A stretch of 13,006 bases of DNA from Opitutia bacterium (GCA_018646565.1 JABGUO010000136.1:1-13006), one strand, 5' to 3'. Shown: positions 1 to 8,373, numbered from the stretch's first letter. The notes: generated from the sequence alone by a model not told the origin. Program-made: numbers and translations.

Positions 1-408
1 ACGCTCTATCGAATGGGTCACCACGATGAAATCGTATTGGGAGATGCTCATTTCCCTGGTGAAAGTTGCAACGATACTATTATTCGGGCCGACGGATTAG
101 GAATAAATGATCTTCTCGATGCAATTCTACCCCTCTTTGTATTAGATCATGTAATTGAAAAACCGGTTATGATGATGGCTCCTCTCCCCGAAGATAAAGC
201 AAATCCAAAAATTGCGGCTGATTATCAATTGGTACATGACGGGTATGATTCTATTGTTAAAAAACATTACCCAGAAACTTCTCCCATTTCCTTAGTTGGC
301 AAATACGACTTTTACGACCAGACCCGAAAAGCGTTTGCAGTAGTAATGACTGGAGATACCCGAATCTACGCTAATTTAATATTAGCGAAGGGCGTTACCA
401 CCTGGTAA
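1..408 (+). CDS. fucU: L-fucose mutarotase (FucU/RbsD family), 5' end cut by the window
   Basis: Partial gene, open from base 1 and ending in TAA at 406-408; about 135 residues are seen. Enzymes of this family interconvert the alpha and beta anomers of L-fucose (RbsD relatives act on ribose) in the cytoplasm, feeding fucose isomerase or dehydrogenase. The family core is clear: MGHHDEIVLGDAHFPG near the start, then IIRADGLGINDLLDAILPLF, a VMMMAP segment, and a C-terminal KAFAVVMTGDTRIYANLILAKG stretch in two runs. All of these match my memory of E. coli FucU. About 15 N-terminal residues should lie outside the window, so the ATG at 13 is an internal methionine and not the start. The gene converges with the SorD-like gene, with 16 bp between stop codons and no terminator hairpin in that gap. 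It probably belongs to a separate fucose operon to the left. Confidence 0.92.
   Translation, partial: TLYRMGHHDEIVLGDAHFPGESCNDTIIRADGLGINDLLDAILPLFVLDHVIEKPVMMMAPLPEDKANPKIAADYQLVHDGYDSIVKKHYPETSPISLVGKYDFYDQTRKAFAVVMTGDTRIYANLILAKGVTTW
369..387. repeat. Perfect 7-bp inverted repeat at the 3' end of fucU
   Basis: CGCTAAT at 369-375 and ATTAGCG at 381-387 are perfect inverted copies around a 5-base AT loop. The element lies inside the last codons of fucU, just before the convergent stop codons. It has no following T run in either direction, so it is not a standard intrinsic terminator, though a transcript hairpin could form. It may be chance within coding sequence. Confidence 0.3.
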
Positions 409-424
409 ATCAGATTATAGAAAC

Positions 425-1246
425 CTACCCTCTCGATTTCCCGCCTGAAATATTCACCGTGGTGCCGTGGATATAAGAGGCTCGTTCGGAGGCAAGGAAT
501 ACGACCAAGTCAGCAACTTCAGACAATTTACCACTTCTACCCAACGGGATTGAAGAAGTACTGCCATATTTTTCACGAAGTTCTTCCGCACTGATTCCTC
601 GGGTATAAGCAAGAGACTCCTCATAGGCGGGACTTCGCATCGAAGTGGTTTCCATAATACCAGGACCCACTCCCACAACACGAACTCCCTGCCTGCCCAA
701 TTCTTTAGCCCAGGAACGGGTGGTGTTATGATTTGCAGCCTTTGTTGCCGCATAAACACTCTGCCCCTCGCTTCCCTCCATACCGGATTCTGAAGTCATA
801 TTGATCAATACCCCGCCCTTACCAGAAGCCAGCATTGCACGGGCTGCCGCTTGTGCGCAGAGGAATTGGCCCTTCACATTGACCGCAAATACTTGATCCC
901 AAATTTCTTCAGTTAATTCTTCTTTTCCGGCCGGATCTACCAACAGTCTCGGCACATTAATGCCCGCATTATTGACCAGTACATCGACACCACCAAATTG
1001 ATCAATCGCAGTTTGTACCATTCCTTCAACATCTTTTTTGGATGTGACATCACAACGAGTAAAAATAACCTCCCCTGGACCTGCCTCGTTGGCTTCCACC
1101 ACGGCTTTGGCTCCAACCTCCTCGGCAAAATCTGCGATCACCACCTTGGCCCCTACCTCCACGAACCCTTTTGCCACTGAAAGTCCGATGCCAGCGGCAC
1201 CCCCTGTAATAATTACCACTTTATCCGTAAGATCTGTCCAATTCAT
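425..1246 (-). CDS. sorD: SDR-family sorbitol-6-phosphate dehydrogenase-like oxidoreductase (SorD-like)
   Basis: Complete 273-residue classical short-chain dehydrogenase. Seen: TGGAAGIG at residues 14-21 (dinucleotide binding), Asp39 at the end of beta-2 (typical of NAD preference), NNAG at 92-95, Asn123, Ser152 and the catalytic pair Tyr165/Lys169 in YAATK. The full set of catalytic residues is present, so it should be active. Beyond the generic SDR core, NNAGINVPRLLVD, SESGMEGSEGQSVYAATKAA, the region around SIPLGRSGKLSEVAD and the ending NISGGKSRG closely resemble Klebsiella SorD, recalled from memory. SorD converts sorbitol-6-phosphate to fructose-6-phosphate with NAD. The start is the ATG at 1246, 6 bp after the SorE-like stop, so the two genes are almost certainly co-transcribed; no Shine-Dalgarno is visible. 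In Klebsiella, sorD and sorE are also operon partners, which supports the call. The exact polyol substrate is inferred, and another polyol dehydrogenase activity is possible. Confidence 0.85.
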   Translation of the reverse strand: MNWTDLTDKVVIITGGAAGIGLSVAKGFVEVGAKVVIADFAEEVGAKAVVEANEAGPGEVIFTRCDVTSKKDVEGMVQTAIDQFGGVDVLVNNAGINVPRLLVDPAGKEELTEEIWDQVFAVNVKGQFLCAQAAARAMLASGKGGVLINMTSESGMEGSEGQSVYAATKAANHNTTRSWAKELGRQGVRVVGVGPGIMETTSMRSPAYEESLAYTRGISAEELREKYGSTSSIPLGRSGKLSEVADLVVFLASERASYIHGTTVNISGGKSRG

Positions 1247-1252
1247 GCTATG

Positions 1253-3067
1253 TTATTGTTTTAAGTTTAATGGGTAAAAGGAATTGTATCCTTCATAAAT
1301 TGCTTCCTCTACTTCACGAGACCACTGTTCTCCGTTCTCGGCAAGAATTCGAGCACCAGCCAGTAAAGCTTGTTCGACTAATCCATCTCTTTTTTGAGCC
1401 GCACTAATAAAAGAATGGGAGTTCACTTCGACATAGGGTAAATCTGGTAATTCAGTAAAGGCAAAAAAGGAACCAAAAGGTTGGGTAGCTTCAACCTGCT
1501 CCATCATTTCTGTTACATGATTTAAGCCACAAACACCCTTTACCATCCAGTCAAAACTAACCGGGTTATTTGCGTGCACTACCATGTCATCGGAATGGGG
1601 CTCTGAAGTATTAGTTAAATTCCACGGTACATTTGCTCCACAAATTTGATGGCGCGAAACATAATGAGCCTGCCTAGATAGAATAGGGATAATAGCATCT
1701 CCATCCACAAAATTGACTGCTGCTGAACGGGCCAGATTTAATTCTACCGCCTGGTATTCCCGCACCGCATCCTGTGCATGTCCGGCAATAAAAACATCAG
1801 TGAAGTTTGAAGTGGAAGGTGCTTCAGATTGTTCAATTCCATCCCAAGAATGATCCGGGATATAAACTGAGCAATCATTTGGTAATTGATTCAAGTATGC
1901 ATCTAAGCGTGGCTTATCATTCCTAAAACCGAGTAATGCAACCACAGGTTCTTTCGCAAGTCCTGAATGACGAACTGGGTCATTCGGGCCAATATTGTGA
2001 TGCATAGAAGTAATCTGTGCCTCCACTTCCTGTTCCAACGTATCCCATTTTTCTGCGCGACGGATCGGCATATTAATGACCAGCTTTGGATCTGCCGCAC
2101 CGGCATAACTGTTTAGATTTCCACCCTCCTCAATAATTGCACAGGCTTGATCATAGCTTTCCTGAGATGCATAATTGGTCCAGATCACACTTGGTTTTCC
2201 AAACTCGGTTAATTTGGAAATAATTGCAGGATCCCTTCGATCGATTAGCTCGACCCGAGTACCCCGTTTTCTTAAATCAGAAATGAGTGCATACTCGTCC
2301 ATCTCCTCCAGTTTTGCTGGGGAACCGGTAATGTAAACCACTTGCGGTAATTCACTGTCTGGTACACTCGCCACAATGGTAAGATTGATCATGGCCATCC
2401 GCGCCGTACCGGATAGGTACGCTAAGATCGAGCGGGGAGGAACTCCATATACAAATTCCCCCTTATCATTAAAAGTAAAGATGTGCTTGTTCGTTCCAAA
2501 ATTACAGGCAAAAGGTTCAGCATGGGCAAGGGAGATCAGGCTGGTGTCATTTTCGGGTTTTACCTTATTGAAAAGACTGCCAAATCCCTGTGAACGGATA
2601 AAGGAAGGGGCGATTCCTGGTACCGCATTAAATCTTCTCAATCCACCCAGGTATTGGTATGAGTAGCCAAGTGCTGCAAGAACGCCCGAATCTTCGGGTT
2701 CAAAGCTTAATGGATTGATTGGTTGACTCGCGTGACCTGGAGTGATGACAACAATGTCTCCCGGACGAATTTCAGATTCTGCGGGTGCTTGAAGAACCAA
2801 CTGCAATGTCTCATGACCTAAGGCCACTTTTTCTACCCCCGAGGGTACCCGTGCATGTGCATCGAACTGCCGGATCGCCTTGGCATCGGAGGCACATCGA
2901 CAATTTCCAAAACTTGCCAAAACAAAATCATTTTCGGTGGTTACCGAGCGAGGGAGTTCATCCGAAAGAAGTTCGATTCGATCCGGGCCAGTAAGAAAAA
3001 CACCGAGGTGTTTCTGACGGGATTCCGCGAGCAAGGTATTGGTTCGAAATTGCAATGAATTATTCAT
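1253..3067 (-). CDS. SorE-like zinc-type medium-chain dehydrogenase with enlarged C-terminal half
   Basis: A 604-residue protein whose N-terminal half looks like a medium-chain (zinc alcohol) dehydrogenase of the L-sorbose-1-phosphate reductase type. Seen: Cys58-x2-Asp61 in CRCASD (equivalent to the catalytic-zinc CGSD), Gly84-His85-Glu86, and the LAHAEPFAC segment with Glu184 (a zinc ligand in polyol dehydrogenases). There is no four-cysteine structural zinc lobe. The region that should hold the Rossmann GxGxxG reads GTARMA at residues 220-225, so the usual dinucleotide-binding glycines are largely lost. GGNLNSYAGAADP at about 315-327 again matches SorE-like proteins. From about residue 372 there is extra sequence: a predicted alpha/beta segment beginning VVALLGF, then a region with VVHANNPVSFDW and CGLNHV. 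Family members are usually about 350-420 residues. The start is the ATG at 3067, since an in-frame TAG lies 9 bases upstream. The gene sits 6 bp before the SorD-like gene and 93 bp after E1. Substrate and redox competence are uncertain. Confidence 0.7.
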   Translation of the reverse strand: MNNSLQFRTNTLLAESRQKHLGVFLTGPDRIELLSDELPRSVTTENDFVLASFGNCRCASDAKAIRQFDAHARVPSGVEKVALGHETLQLVLQAPAESEIRPGDIVVITPGHASQPINPLSFEPEDSGVLAALGYSYQYLGGLRRFNAVPGIAPSFIRSQGFGSLFNKVKPENDTSLISLAHAEPFACNFGTNKHIFTFNDKGEFVYGVPPRSILAYLSGTARMAMINLTIVASVPDSELPQVVYITGSPAKLEEMDEYALISDLRKRGTRVELIDRRDPAIISKLTEFGKPSVIWTNYASQESYDQACAIIEEGGNLNSYAGAADPKLVINMPIRRAEKWDTLEQEVEAQITSMHHNIGPNDPVRHSGLAKEPVVALLGFRNDKPRLDAYLNQLPNDCSVYIPDHSWDGIEQSEAPSTSNFTDVFIAGHAQDAVREYQAVELNLARSAAVNFVDGDAIIPILSRQAHYVSRHQICGANVPWNLTNTSEPHSDDMVVHANNPVSFDWMVKGVCGLNHVTEMMEQVEATQPFGSFFAFTELPDLPYVEVNSHSFISAAQKRDGLVEQALLAGARILAENGEQWSREVEEAIYEGYNSFYPLNLKQ

Positions 3068-3101
3068 GGGGTCTGACTATTATCGTCTCCTGACGTATTG
3101 T

Positions 3102-3120
3102 AATAAAATCGAATTTTATT
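3102..3120. promoter_or_regulatory. AT-rich perfect palindrome in the E1 to SorE-like gap
   Basis: AATAAAAT (3102-3109) and ATTTTATT (3113-3120) are a perfect 8-bp inverted repeat around CGA. It lies in the 93-bp gap between the E1 stop at 3161 and the SorE-like ATG at 3067, where a separate promoter for the SorE/SorD pair could sit. The arms contain no G or C and no U tract follows on the minus strand, so an intrinsic terminator is unlikely. An operator or RNA hairpin is possible; function is inferred only from position and symmetry. Confidence 0.35.
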
Positions 3121-3160
3121 TTTCAAAGCACTGTACGCTCACATCCAAAATAGAAACCAG

Positions 3161-5614
3161 TTATATTCCTTCTCTGTTTCGATGGACAAGTTCCCCTGTG
3201 GTTGGATTACTTGTTAATTGATGTCCAGGCAGTGGCATAATACGTTCATGGATTGCATCGATCATCCATGAAGGTTGAGGAAAATAATCCTCTTCCACTT
3301 CCGCACAGGGTGTAATCCAATTACGAGAACCGACCACTACGGGGGGAGAGTCTAAATCATCAAATGCCAACTGGCTAATATTGGAAGCAATATCCTGCAT
3401 TACAGAACCGCGGGCACAGGCATCCGAAGAGAGTAATACCTTCCCAGTCTTTCGAACGGATTCAATTAACGGATCATAATCCAAGGGGTTAATCGAGCGA
3501 CAATCAAATACATCACAAGTAATTCCGTATTTTTCTTCAAGAATATCAGCTGCCTCTAATGCTCGGTACATCGTTGCACCCACAGTAATTAAGGTAATAT
3601 CTTTTCCGGTTCTTCTCTTTGCCGGAAGGCCAAATGGGATTTCATAATATTCTTCAGGAACTTCTTTTTCAAATAATTCACCAATATCATAAAGTCGCTG
3701 GCTTTCAAAAAATATCACCGGATCACTACCTGCCAATGCGGTGTTAAGCATTCCCTTGGCATCATAGGGAGTACAGGGGAAAACGACTTGAAGGCCGGGA
3801 ATATGATTCACGAGTGCACTCCAATCCTGTGAGTGTTGAGCACCATATTTGGAACCAACAGAGACGCGCAGGACGACAGGCATTTCTAAAATACATGCCG
3901 ACATACTTTGCCACTTGGCCAACTGATTAAAAATCTCATCCCCAGCTCGGCCCATAAAGTCACAATACATCAATTCGACTAATGCACGTCCTCCCTCCAA
4001 TGCGTATCCTACCGCACTACCAACAATAGCAGCTTCAGAAATAGGTGAGTTAAAAAGGCGATGGTAAGGAAGGGACTCGGTTAATCCTCGATAACAGGCA
4101 AAAGCTCCTCCCCAGTCACGATTTTCTTCTCCGTAAGCAACCAGAGTGGAATCTTTTTGAAAGCGATGAAATGCCGCTTCAAAAATGGCATCACGATATT
4201 GATAAACTTTATTTTTGGAGACTGGTTTACCATCAATAATACCAGCTCTTGATTTTTTGGCTAATGCCTGAACCCGGGGATTCTCAGATGCGGCCAAGAT
4301 TAATTCAGGCTCTCGGGAGGGGTCGTAATTTTCAACTTTTCTCTTCGAGAACATCAAATTTCCAATTTTTTCAGAAGCCAGTCTTGGAGAAACCTCCAAA
4401 TCGGAAGCCAGGCGGCATGCCTGGATCATTGCCTTGGTTGTATTTGCCTTGGTCTGTTCAATCGCTTCCTCGGTCAGCATACCGGCCTCAATCAACTCCT
4501 TGGAATAAGCATTTAATGGATCCACTGCCTGCCAAGCCTCGACCTCTTCTTTCAATCGGTAGGAAGAAGCGTCTGAGGGCGAATGTCCGGAATAACGGTA
4601 AGTTATTGTTTCTAATAAAACTGGACCATCCCCGTTCTCAATCAATGCTTTCTTACGCTTAATTGCGTCCACCACAGCTAATGGATTATATCCGTCCACA
4701 CGCTCCGCATGCATTGATTGCGGGTTCACACCGGCACCAACCCGGGCAAGATAATCAAACGCCATAGTTTCACCAGCAGTCTGTCCCCCCATTCCGTAGA
4801 AATTATTCATGAAATTAAAAATGATCGGCAGTCCCCCCTTCATCCCTTCTTCCCAGAGTTCGTGAAACTGGCGCATCGATGCAAAGTTCATCGCTTCCCA
4901 AGTCGGACCGCACCCCATCGATGCATCCCCCACATTTGAAATTACAATTCCGTCTTTCCGGTTTACCTTTTTAAAGAGTGCGGCTCCCATGGCAATATCA
5001 GCGGAACCGCCCACAATTGCATTATTGGGCAGGATTCCAAAGGGAGGAAAAAAGGCATGCATTGAACCGCCTAAGCCTCGGTTAAATCCATTTTCACGAC
5101 CAAAAATCTCGGCTAATGCACCGTAGAGTAAAAAATTGCGGGCCAAATCCTTCACGGAATCTGAACCTTGTTTCTCGACCACTCGGTAACAATCACCACC
5201 GAGGAAATTTTCCATAATTTCAATCAAAGAATCATCATCCAATTTTCGAATAGCGGACATTCCCTTGGCCAAGATCTCGCCATGCGAACGGTGAGAACCA
5301 AGAATATGATCGTCGATACCTAAAAGAAAAGCTTGTCCAACAGAGGATGCTTCCTGACCGATCGAGAGGTGGGCTGGTCCTTTATGATCATATTCAATTC
5401 CTTCATAGGAACCCTGCGTTTTAATAGTTTGAAGCATGTTTTCAAACACACGAATAAGAAGCATGTCTTCATACATACCAACTAAAGCTTCTGCCCCATA
5501 GGCTTCTTTCTCTTTGGCAATATCTTGCTTGTACTGATTGAGTGGAATTTCAGCAAACGGGATGGTTCCTGCTTTGCGTTCTTTTGCGGGTTCTATAATT
5601 TGTGACTTAGGCAT
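3161..5614 (-). CDS. Fused 2-oxo acid dehydrogenase E1 (alpha and beta subunits in one chain)
   Basis: An 817-residue thiamine-diphosphate enzyme that decarboxylates a 2-oxo acid and passes the acyl group to the lipoyl arm of E2. The alpha part (about 40-440) shows [30 protein letters not shown], the [15 protein letters not shown] segment, the cofactor motif starting at GDA (229-231, usual form GDG) and closing at Asn270/271, and [10 protein letters not shown] at 339-348. The beta part (about 469-800) shows EENRDWGG at 496-503, [20 protein letters not shown] with Glu527 (cofactor-activating) and a GAQHSQDWS segment. About 50 residues between AKG and the AEIFGRENG segment, and about 12 in the GDA loop, exceed the usual alpha subunit. 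Most bacteria of the alpha2beta2 type keep alpha and beta as separate genes. The start is the ATG at 5614, 30 bp after E3; no Shine-Dalgarno is visible. E2 and E3 lie directly upstream, so a complete complex is encoded. Pyruvate, a branched-chain 2-oxo acid and acetoin are all possible substrates; the sequence alone does not decide. Confidence 0.9.
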   Translation of the reverse strand: MPKSQIIEPAKERKAGTIPFAEIPLNQYKQDIAKEKEAYGAEALVGMYEDMLLIRVFENMLQTIKTQGSYEGIEYDHKGPAHLSIGQEASSVGQAFLLGIDDHILGSHRSHGEILAKGMSAIRKLDDDSLIEIMENFLGGDCYRVVEKQGSDSVKDLARNFLLYGALAEIFGRENGFNRGLGGSMHAFFPPFGILPNNAIVGGSADIAMGAALFKKVNRKDGIVISNVGDASMGCGPTWEAMNFASMRQFHELWEEGMKGGLPIIFNFMNNFYGMGGQTAGETMAFDYLARVGAGVNPQSMHAERVDGYNPLAVVDAIKRKKALIENGDGPVLLETITYRYSGHSPSDASSYRLKEEVEAWQAVDPLNAYSKELIEAGMLTEEAIEQTKANTTKAMIQACRLASDLEVSPRLASEKIGNLMFSKRKVENYDPSREPELILAASENPRVQALAKKSRAGIIDGKPVSKNKVYQYRDAIFEAAFHRFQKDSTLVAYGEENRDWGGAFACYRGLTESLPYHRLFNSPISEAAIVGSAVGYALEGGRALVELMYCDFMGRAGDEIFNQLAKWQSMSACILEMPVVLRVSVGSKYGAQHSQDWSALVNHIPGLQVVFPCTPYDAKGMLNTALAGSDPVIFFESQRLYDIGELFEKEVPEEYYEIPFGLPAKRRTGKDITLITVGATMYRALEAADILEEKYGITCDVFDCRSINPLDYDPLIESVRKTGKVLLSSDACARGSVMQDIASNISQLAFDDLDSPPVVVGSRNWITPCAEVEEDYFPQPSWMIDAIHERIMPLPGHQLTSNPTTGELVHRNREGI

Positions 5615-5644
5615 GACGAAAAATGTTAAATTTTAATAAATGAG

Positions 5645-6991
5645 TTACCGAACGGCCATGAAGACGTCCTTCATAATTTCGGAAGTGGTGGGGTGAGGGA
5701 AAACAATTTCTGCAATTTCCTCTTCTCGTAATTCGGTTTCTAACATCGCAGTCGCACCAAATATCATCTCGGAACAGGCACCCCCTACCATGTGAACACC
5801 AATCAAACGATTGGTATCCGCATCCAGGACCACCTTGCACATTCCCTCTTCACCAGGATTTTCCGCAATATAACGGGCATTAATCGCCATCGGTATCTTT
5901 CCAGTCTTCACCTTGAATCCACGATCAATCGCCTCCTCTTTGGTTAATCCGACAACTGCCACCTCCGGGCTGGTATAAACAACCGCGGGCATAGTATCGT
6001 GGCGCATTTGATCCTTTTGGCCATTGATATTGTGAACCACAACCTCTGCCATCCGACTTGCCGCATGTGCAAGCCATGCTTGTCCAGTCACATCTCCGGC
6101 TGCCCAAAGGCCTGGCAAATTAGTTGCTCCGCGATTATCGACTTTAACTCCTCCTCTCGGATCAAAATCCAAACCAATTTCCTCTAATCCTAAACCGGAT
6201 ACATTAGGTCGGCGTCCAGTAGCAACGAGAACTAAATCAGCGTCCATATTTTTACTCTCCCCATCGAGAGTAAAGCGAACCGATTTCCCTTCAAAATTAT
6301 CCACTTTTGCACCTAATTGGAAAGTTACTCCCTTCTTTTCTAATTCCTTACGAAGAATCGCCGCAATTTCAGAATCTAAATTCGGACAAATTTCTGGCAT
6401 GGCTTCCAACACGGTCACAGGTACACCGACAGAGGCATAAACACAGGCAAATTCGCACCCAATTACACCCCCTCCCACAATCACAAGATTCTTCGGTAAA
6501 GTATCAATATTCAAAATTCCAGTCGAATCAACAATGTGATCCGCTTCAATTCCAGGAATAGGGGGAATCGTAGGGGAAGATCCTGTACAAAGGAGAATAT
6601 TATCGGCCTCATGAGTCTCTCCATTCACAGTAAATGAAGAGCCTTTTGATAAAGTAGCCTCCCCTTCAATCACCTCCACCTTGTGCTTTTTCATTAACCC
6701 GGCAATCCCGTCTCTCATTCGATCCATGACCGAATTTTTATGGGCATGAGCTTTTCCGAAATCAAATGATAACGAACCCGCTTCGACCCCAAAGATCGAA
6801 CCATGTTTGGCATGATGATAAGTTTTCGCAGCCTGCAGAAGGGTCTTCGAAGGAACACAACCCTCATTTAAACAGACGCCTCCAAGCTTTTTCTTTTCCA
6901 CCATTACCACTTTTAAACCTGCAGACGCAGCTTTTTTCGCAGCCACATACCCGGCAGGTCCGGCACCAATTACAGCAAAGTCATATTTCAC
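5645..6991 (-). CDS. lpdA: Dihydrolipoyl dehydrogenase (E3)
   Basis: Complete 448-residue flavoprotein that reoxidises dihydrolipoamide on E2 and passes electrons to NAD. Seen: FAD-binding GAGPAGYVAA from residue 9, the redox disulfide Cys40/Cys45 in GGVCLNEGCVPSK (the usual Ile after the second Cys is Val), the NAD-binding VIVGGGVIGCEFA segment near 170-182, a second FAD segment around AAGDVTG, and the dimer-interface pair His433/Glu438 in HPTTSE. All catalytic residues are present and the length is close to the usual 460-475. The start is GTG at 6989-6991, supported by a strong AAGGAG 10 bases upstream that lies within the last codons of E2. Only 2 bp separate the E2 stop from this start, so translation is probably coupled. 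It presumably serves the adjacent E1 and E2, though E3 can be shared by several complexes. Confidence 0.95.
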   Translation of the reverse strand: MKYDFAVIGAGPAGYVAAKKAASAGLKVVMVEKKKLGGVCLNEGCVPSKTLLQAAKTYHHAKHGSIFGVEAGSLSFDFGKAHAHKNSVMDRMRDGIAGLMKKHKVEVIEGEATLSKGSSFTVNGETHEADNILLCTGSSPTIPPIPGIEADHIVDSTGILNIDTLPKNLVIVGGGVIGCEFACVYASVGVPVTVLEAMPEICPNLDSEIAAILRKELEKKGVTFQLGAKVDNFEGKSVRFTLDGESKNMDADLVLVATGRRPNVSGLGLEEIGLDFDPRGGVKVDNRGATNLPGLWAAGDVTGQAWLAHAASRMAEVVVHNINGQKDQMRHDTMPAVVYTSPEVAVVGLTKEEAIDRGFKVKTGKIPMAINARYIAENPGEEGMCKVVLDADTNRLIGVHMVGGACSEMIFGATAMLETELREEEIAEIVFPHPTTSEIMKDVFMAVR

Positions 6992-6993
6992 AA

Positions 6994-8349
6994 TTATTCT
7001 TCTCCTTCAATTTTTTGTGGGTTTTCACCCGGATGATTTTCTAAATGATTAACCAAGGTTTGTATAAAGCGGGCAGCCGGTGCTCCGTCAATTGCCTGGT
7101 GGTCGATTGTTAAGCTCAAAGAGATTTGATCGACAAAGGAAACCTCTCCCTCCTCATTCTTCTTCGGCTTTAAACTAATTCCTCCCACTCCGAGGATTGC
7201 AATTTCTGGGACGTTCAAAACAGGAGTAAAATTTTCCACTCCAAGCATTCCAAGATTAGTCAGTGTAAATGTACCTCCAGACAGATCATCGGGTTGGATT
7301 GTTCCCTCCCGGCAGGCAATCGCTTTTTTCTTAATTTCGGAAGAAAGCATTTCCAATGACATCTTGGATGCCTCCTGAACAACCGGGACCATTAAACCAC
7401 GGGGCGAATCCACTGCGATACCAAGATTTACTTCATGAAAAACGGCCAACCGGTCTCCCAAGAAATGAGCGTTCATTTCTGGATGATTCTGCAAGGCAGC
7501 TAAAATGGCTTGGGCAATTAAGTCGTTAATCGATACTTTCGACTCACCATCCGCCAAACGTTTCTTTCGATACTTCTGACAATTTGTCACATCAAAAGAA
7601 GAGTGTAGTGTTAATTGAGCAGTTCCGTTTAGGGACTGCATCATACGCTCGGCAATTAATTTCCGGATTCCCTTTACCGGTTCAACCTCGGCACCTTCAA
7701 TCGCACCCGGTTGACGCATATCGGAAGCAAGTGCCATCCCGGCAATTCCCGAACCACGAACCGGTGCTTCGAGGCCCTGTTCTCTTGCCCGCACACGGGC
7801 TGTCGCCGATAACCTTGGCGATCCGGCAAGAAATGCATCCACATCCCGTTCGATTACGCGGCCTCCAGGTCCAGTACCAACTAAAGTCTCAGCGTCCACG
7901 CCCAGGTTCATTGCTTTCTTACGTGCCCGCGGACTCACTCCGGAAGAGGGGACATGTGAAGTCGTAGATAAACCAACTGGGGCAGAAGCGGGGGATTGAT
8001 CGGCCGCTACGGTGGACTGAACGGCAGAAGGTTCGGGGGTTGAGCTAGTCGCAGGTAAAGCCGTTGCGGATGCATTCTCTGTTACTGGACGGAGGTCATC
8101 AATATTTTCTCCCTCTGCACCAATGGCAATTACATTGGCAAGAACCGGAACATCGTCATCCGCTTCCCAAAAAAGCTCCAGTACGGTTCCAGAAGCCGTG
8201 GACTCAAGGTCAAAGCTCGCTTTATCAGTCTCAATCACTGCCAGCACATCGCCTTCGGCTACGGTGTCACCTGGTTGGACTTTCCATTCGGTAAGGATAC
8301 AGCTTTCAACTGATTGTCCTTGTCGGGGCATGATTACTGGATTTGCCAT
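6994..8349 (-). CDS. 2-oxo acid dehydrogenase E2, dihydrolipoamide acyltransferase
   Basis: Complete 451-residue core of the complex, which transfers the acyl group from lipoamide to CoA. Domain order: one lipoyl domain (2-80) with the lipoylated Lys43 in ETDKAS; an Ala/Pro/Ser/Thr-rich flexible linker (about 88-137); a peripheral-subunit binding domain (138-174, starting SPRARKKAMNLGVD, with GTGPGGRV); a second segment (177-211) that looks like a degenerate copy of it; and the catalytic domain (224-440) with the NLGMLGVENFTPVLN region and the active-site DHQAIDG carrying His417 and Asp421 (usual form DHRxxDG). Lipoyl Lys and catalytic His are intact, so it should be active. The start is the ATG at 8349, 24 bp after the DeoR stop, and the gene ends 2 bp before E3. 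It could be pyruvate- or branched-chain-type; the neighbouring E1 sets the substrate. No Shine-Dalgarno is visible at its own start. Confidence 0.93.
   Translation of the reverse strand: MANPVIMPRQGQSVESCILTEWKVQPGDTVAEGDVLAVIETDKASFDLESTASGTVLELFWEADDDVPVLANVIAIGAEGENIDDLRPVTENASATALPATSSTPEPSAVQSTVAADQSPASAPVGLSTTSHVPSSGVSPRARKKAMNLGVDAETLVGTGPGGRVIERDVDAFLAGSPRLSATARVRAREQGLEAPVRGSGIAGMALASDMRQPGAIEGAEVEPVKGIRKLIAERMMQSLNGTAQLTLHSSFDVTNCQKYRKKRLADGESKVSINDLIAQAILAALQNHPEMNAHFLGDRLAVFHEVNLGIAVDSPRGLMVPVVQEASKMSLEMLSSEIKKKAIACREGTIQPDDLSGGTFTLTNLGMLGVENFTPVLNVPEIAILGVGGISLKPKKNEEGEVSFVDQISLSLTIDHQAIDGAPAARFIQTLVNHLENHPGENPQKIEGEE
7002..7007 (-). promoter_or_regulatory. Shine-Dalgarno AAGGAG for the E3 GTG start
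   Basis: Reading the minus strand, AAGGAG lies 10 bases before the GTG at 6991 and is embedded in the Glu-Gly-Glu-Glu C-terminal codons of E2. It decides the start of the E3 gene and is the only strong Shine-Dalgarno sequence I see before a start in the window. Confidence 0.7.
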
Positions 8350-8373
8350 AATATTATTTTCTTGGTTATAAAC

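Noticed and set aside
369..387. Inverted repeat at the fucU end considered as a bidirectional terminator
   Set aside because: The stem is only 7 bp, no T run follows on either strand, and it lies inside coding sequence before both stop codons.
425..1246. Generic 3-oxoacyl-ACP reductase (FabG) assignment for the SDR gene
   Set aside because: The motifs outside the SDR core and the SorE-like neighbour point to the sorbitol-6-phosphate dehydrogenase group, and no fatty-acid gene is nearby.
2376..2666. Plus-strand open frame of 96 codons opposite the SorE-like gene
   Set aside because: It lies wholly antisense to a well-supported gene, has no family features, and overlaps conserved SorE-like residues on the other strand.
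4249..4662. Plus-strand open frame of 137 codons opposite E1
   Set aside because: Its composition is Pro/Arg/Ser/Leu-rich, as expected for an antisense shadow of E1 codons, and it has no recognisable motif or start signal.
7584..7967. Plus-strand open frame of 127 codons opposite E2
   Set aside because: Antisense shadow of the E2 linker and binding domains, with a biased composition rich in Pro, Gln, Arg and His.
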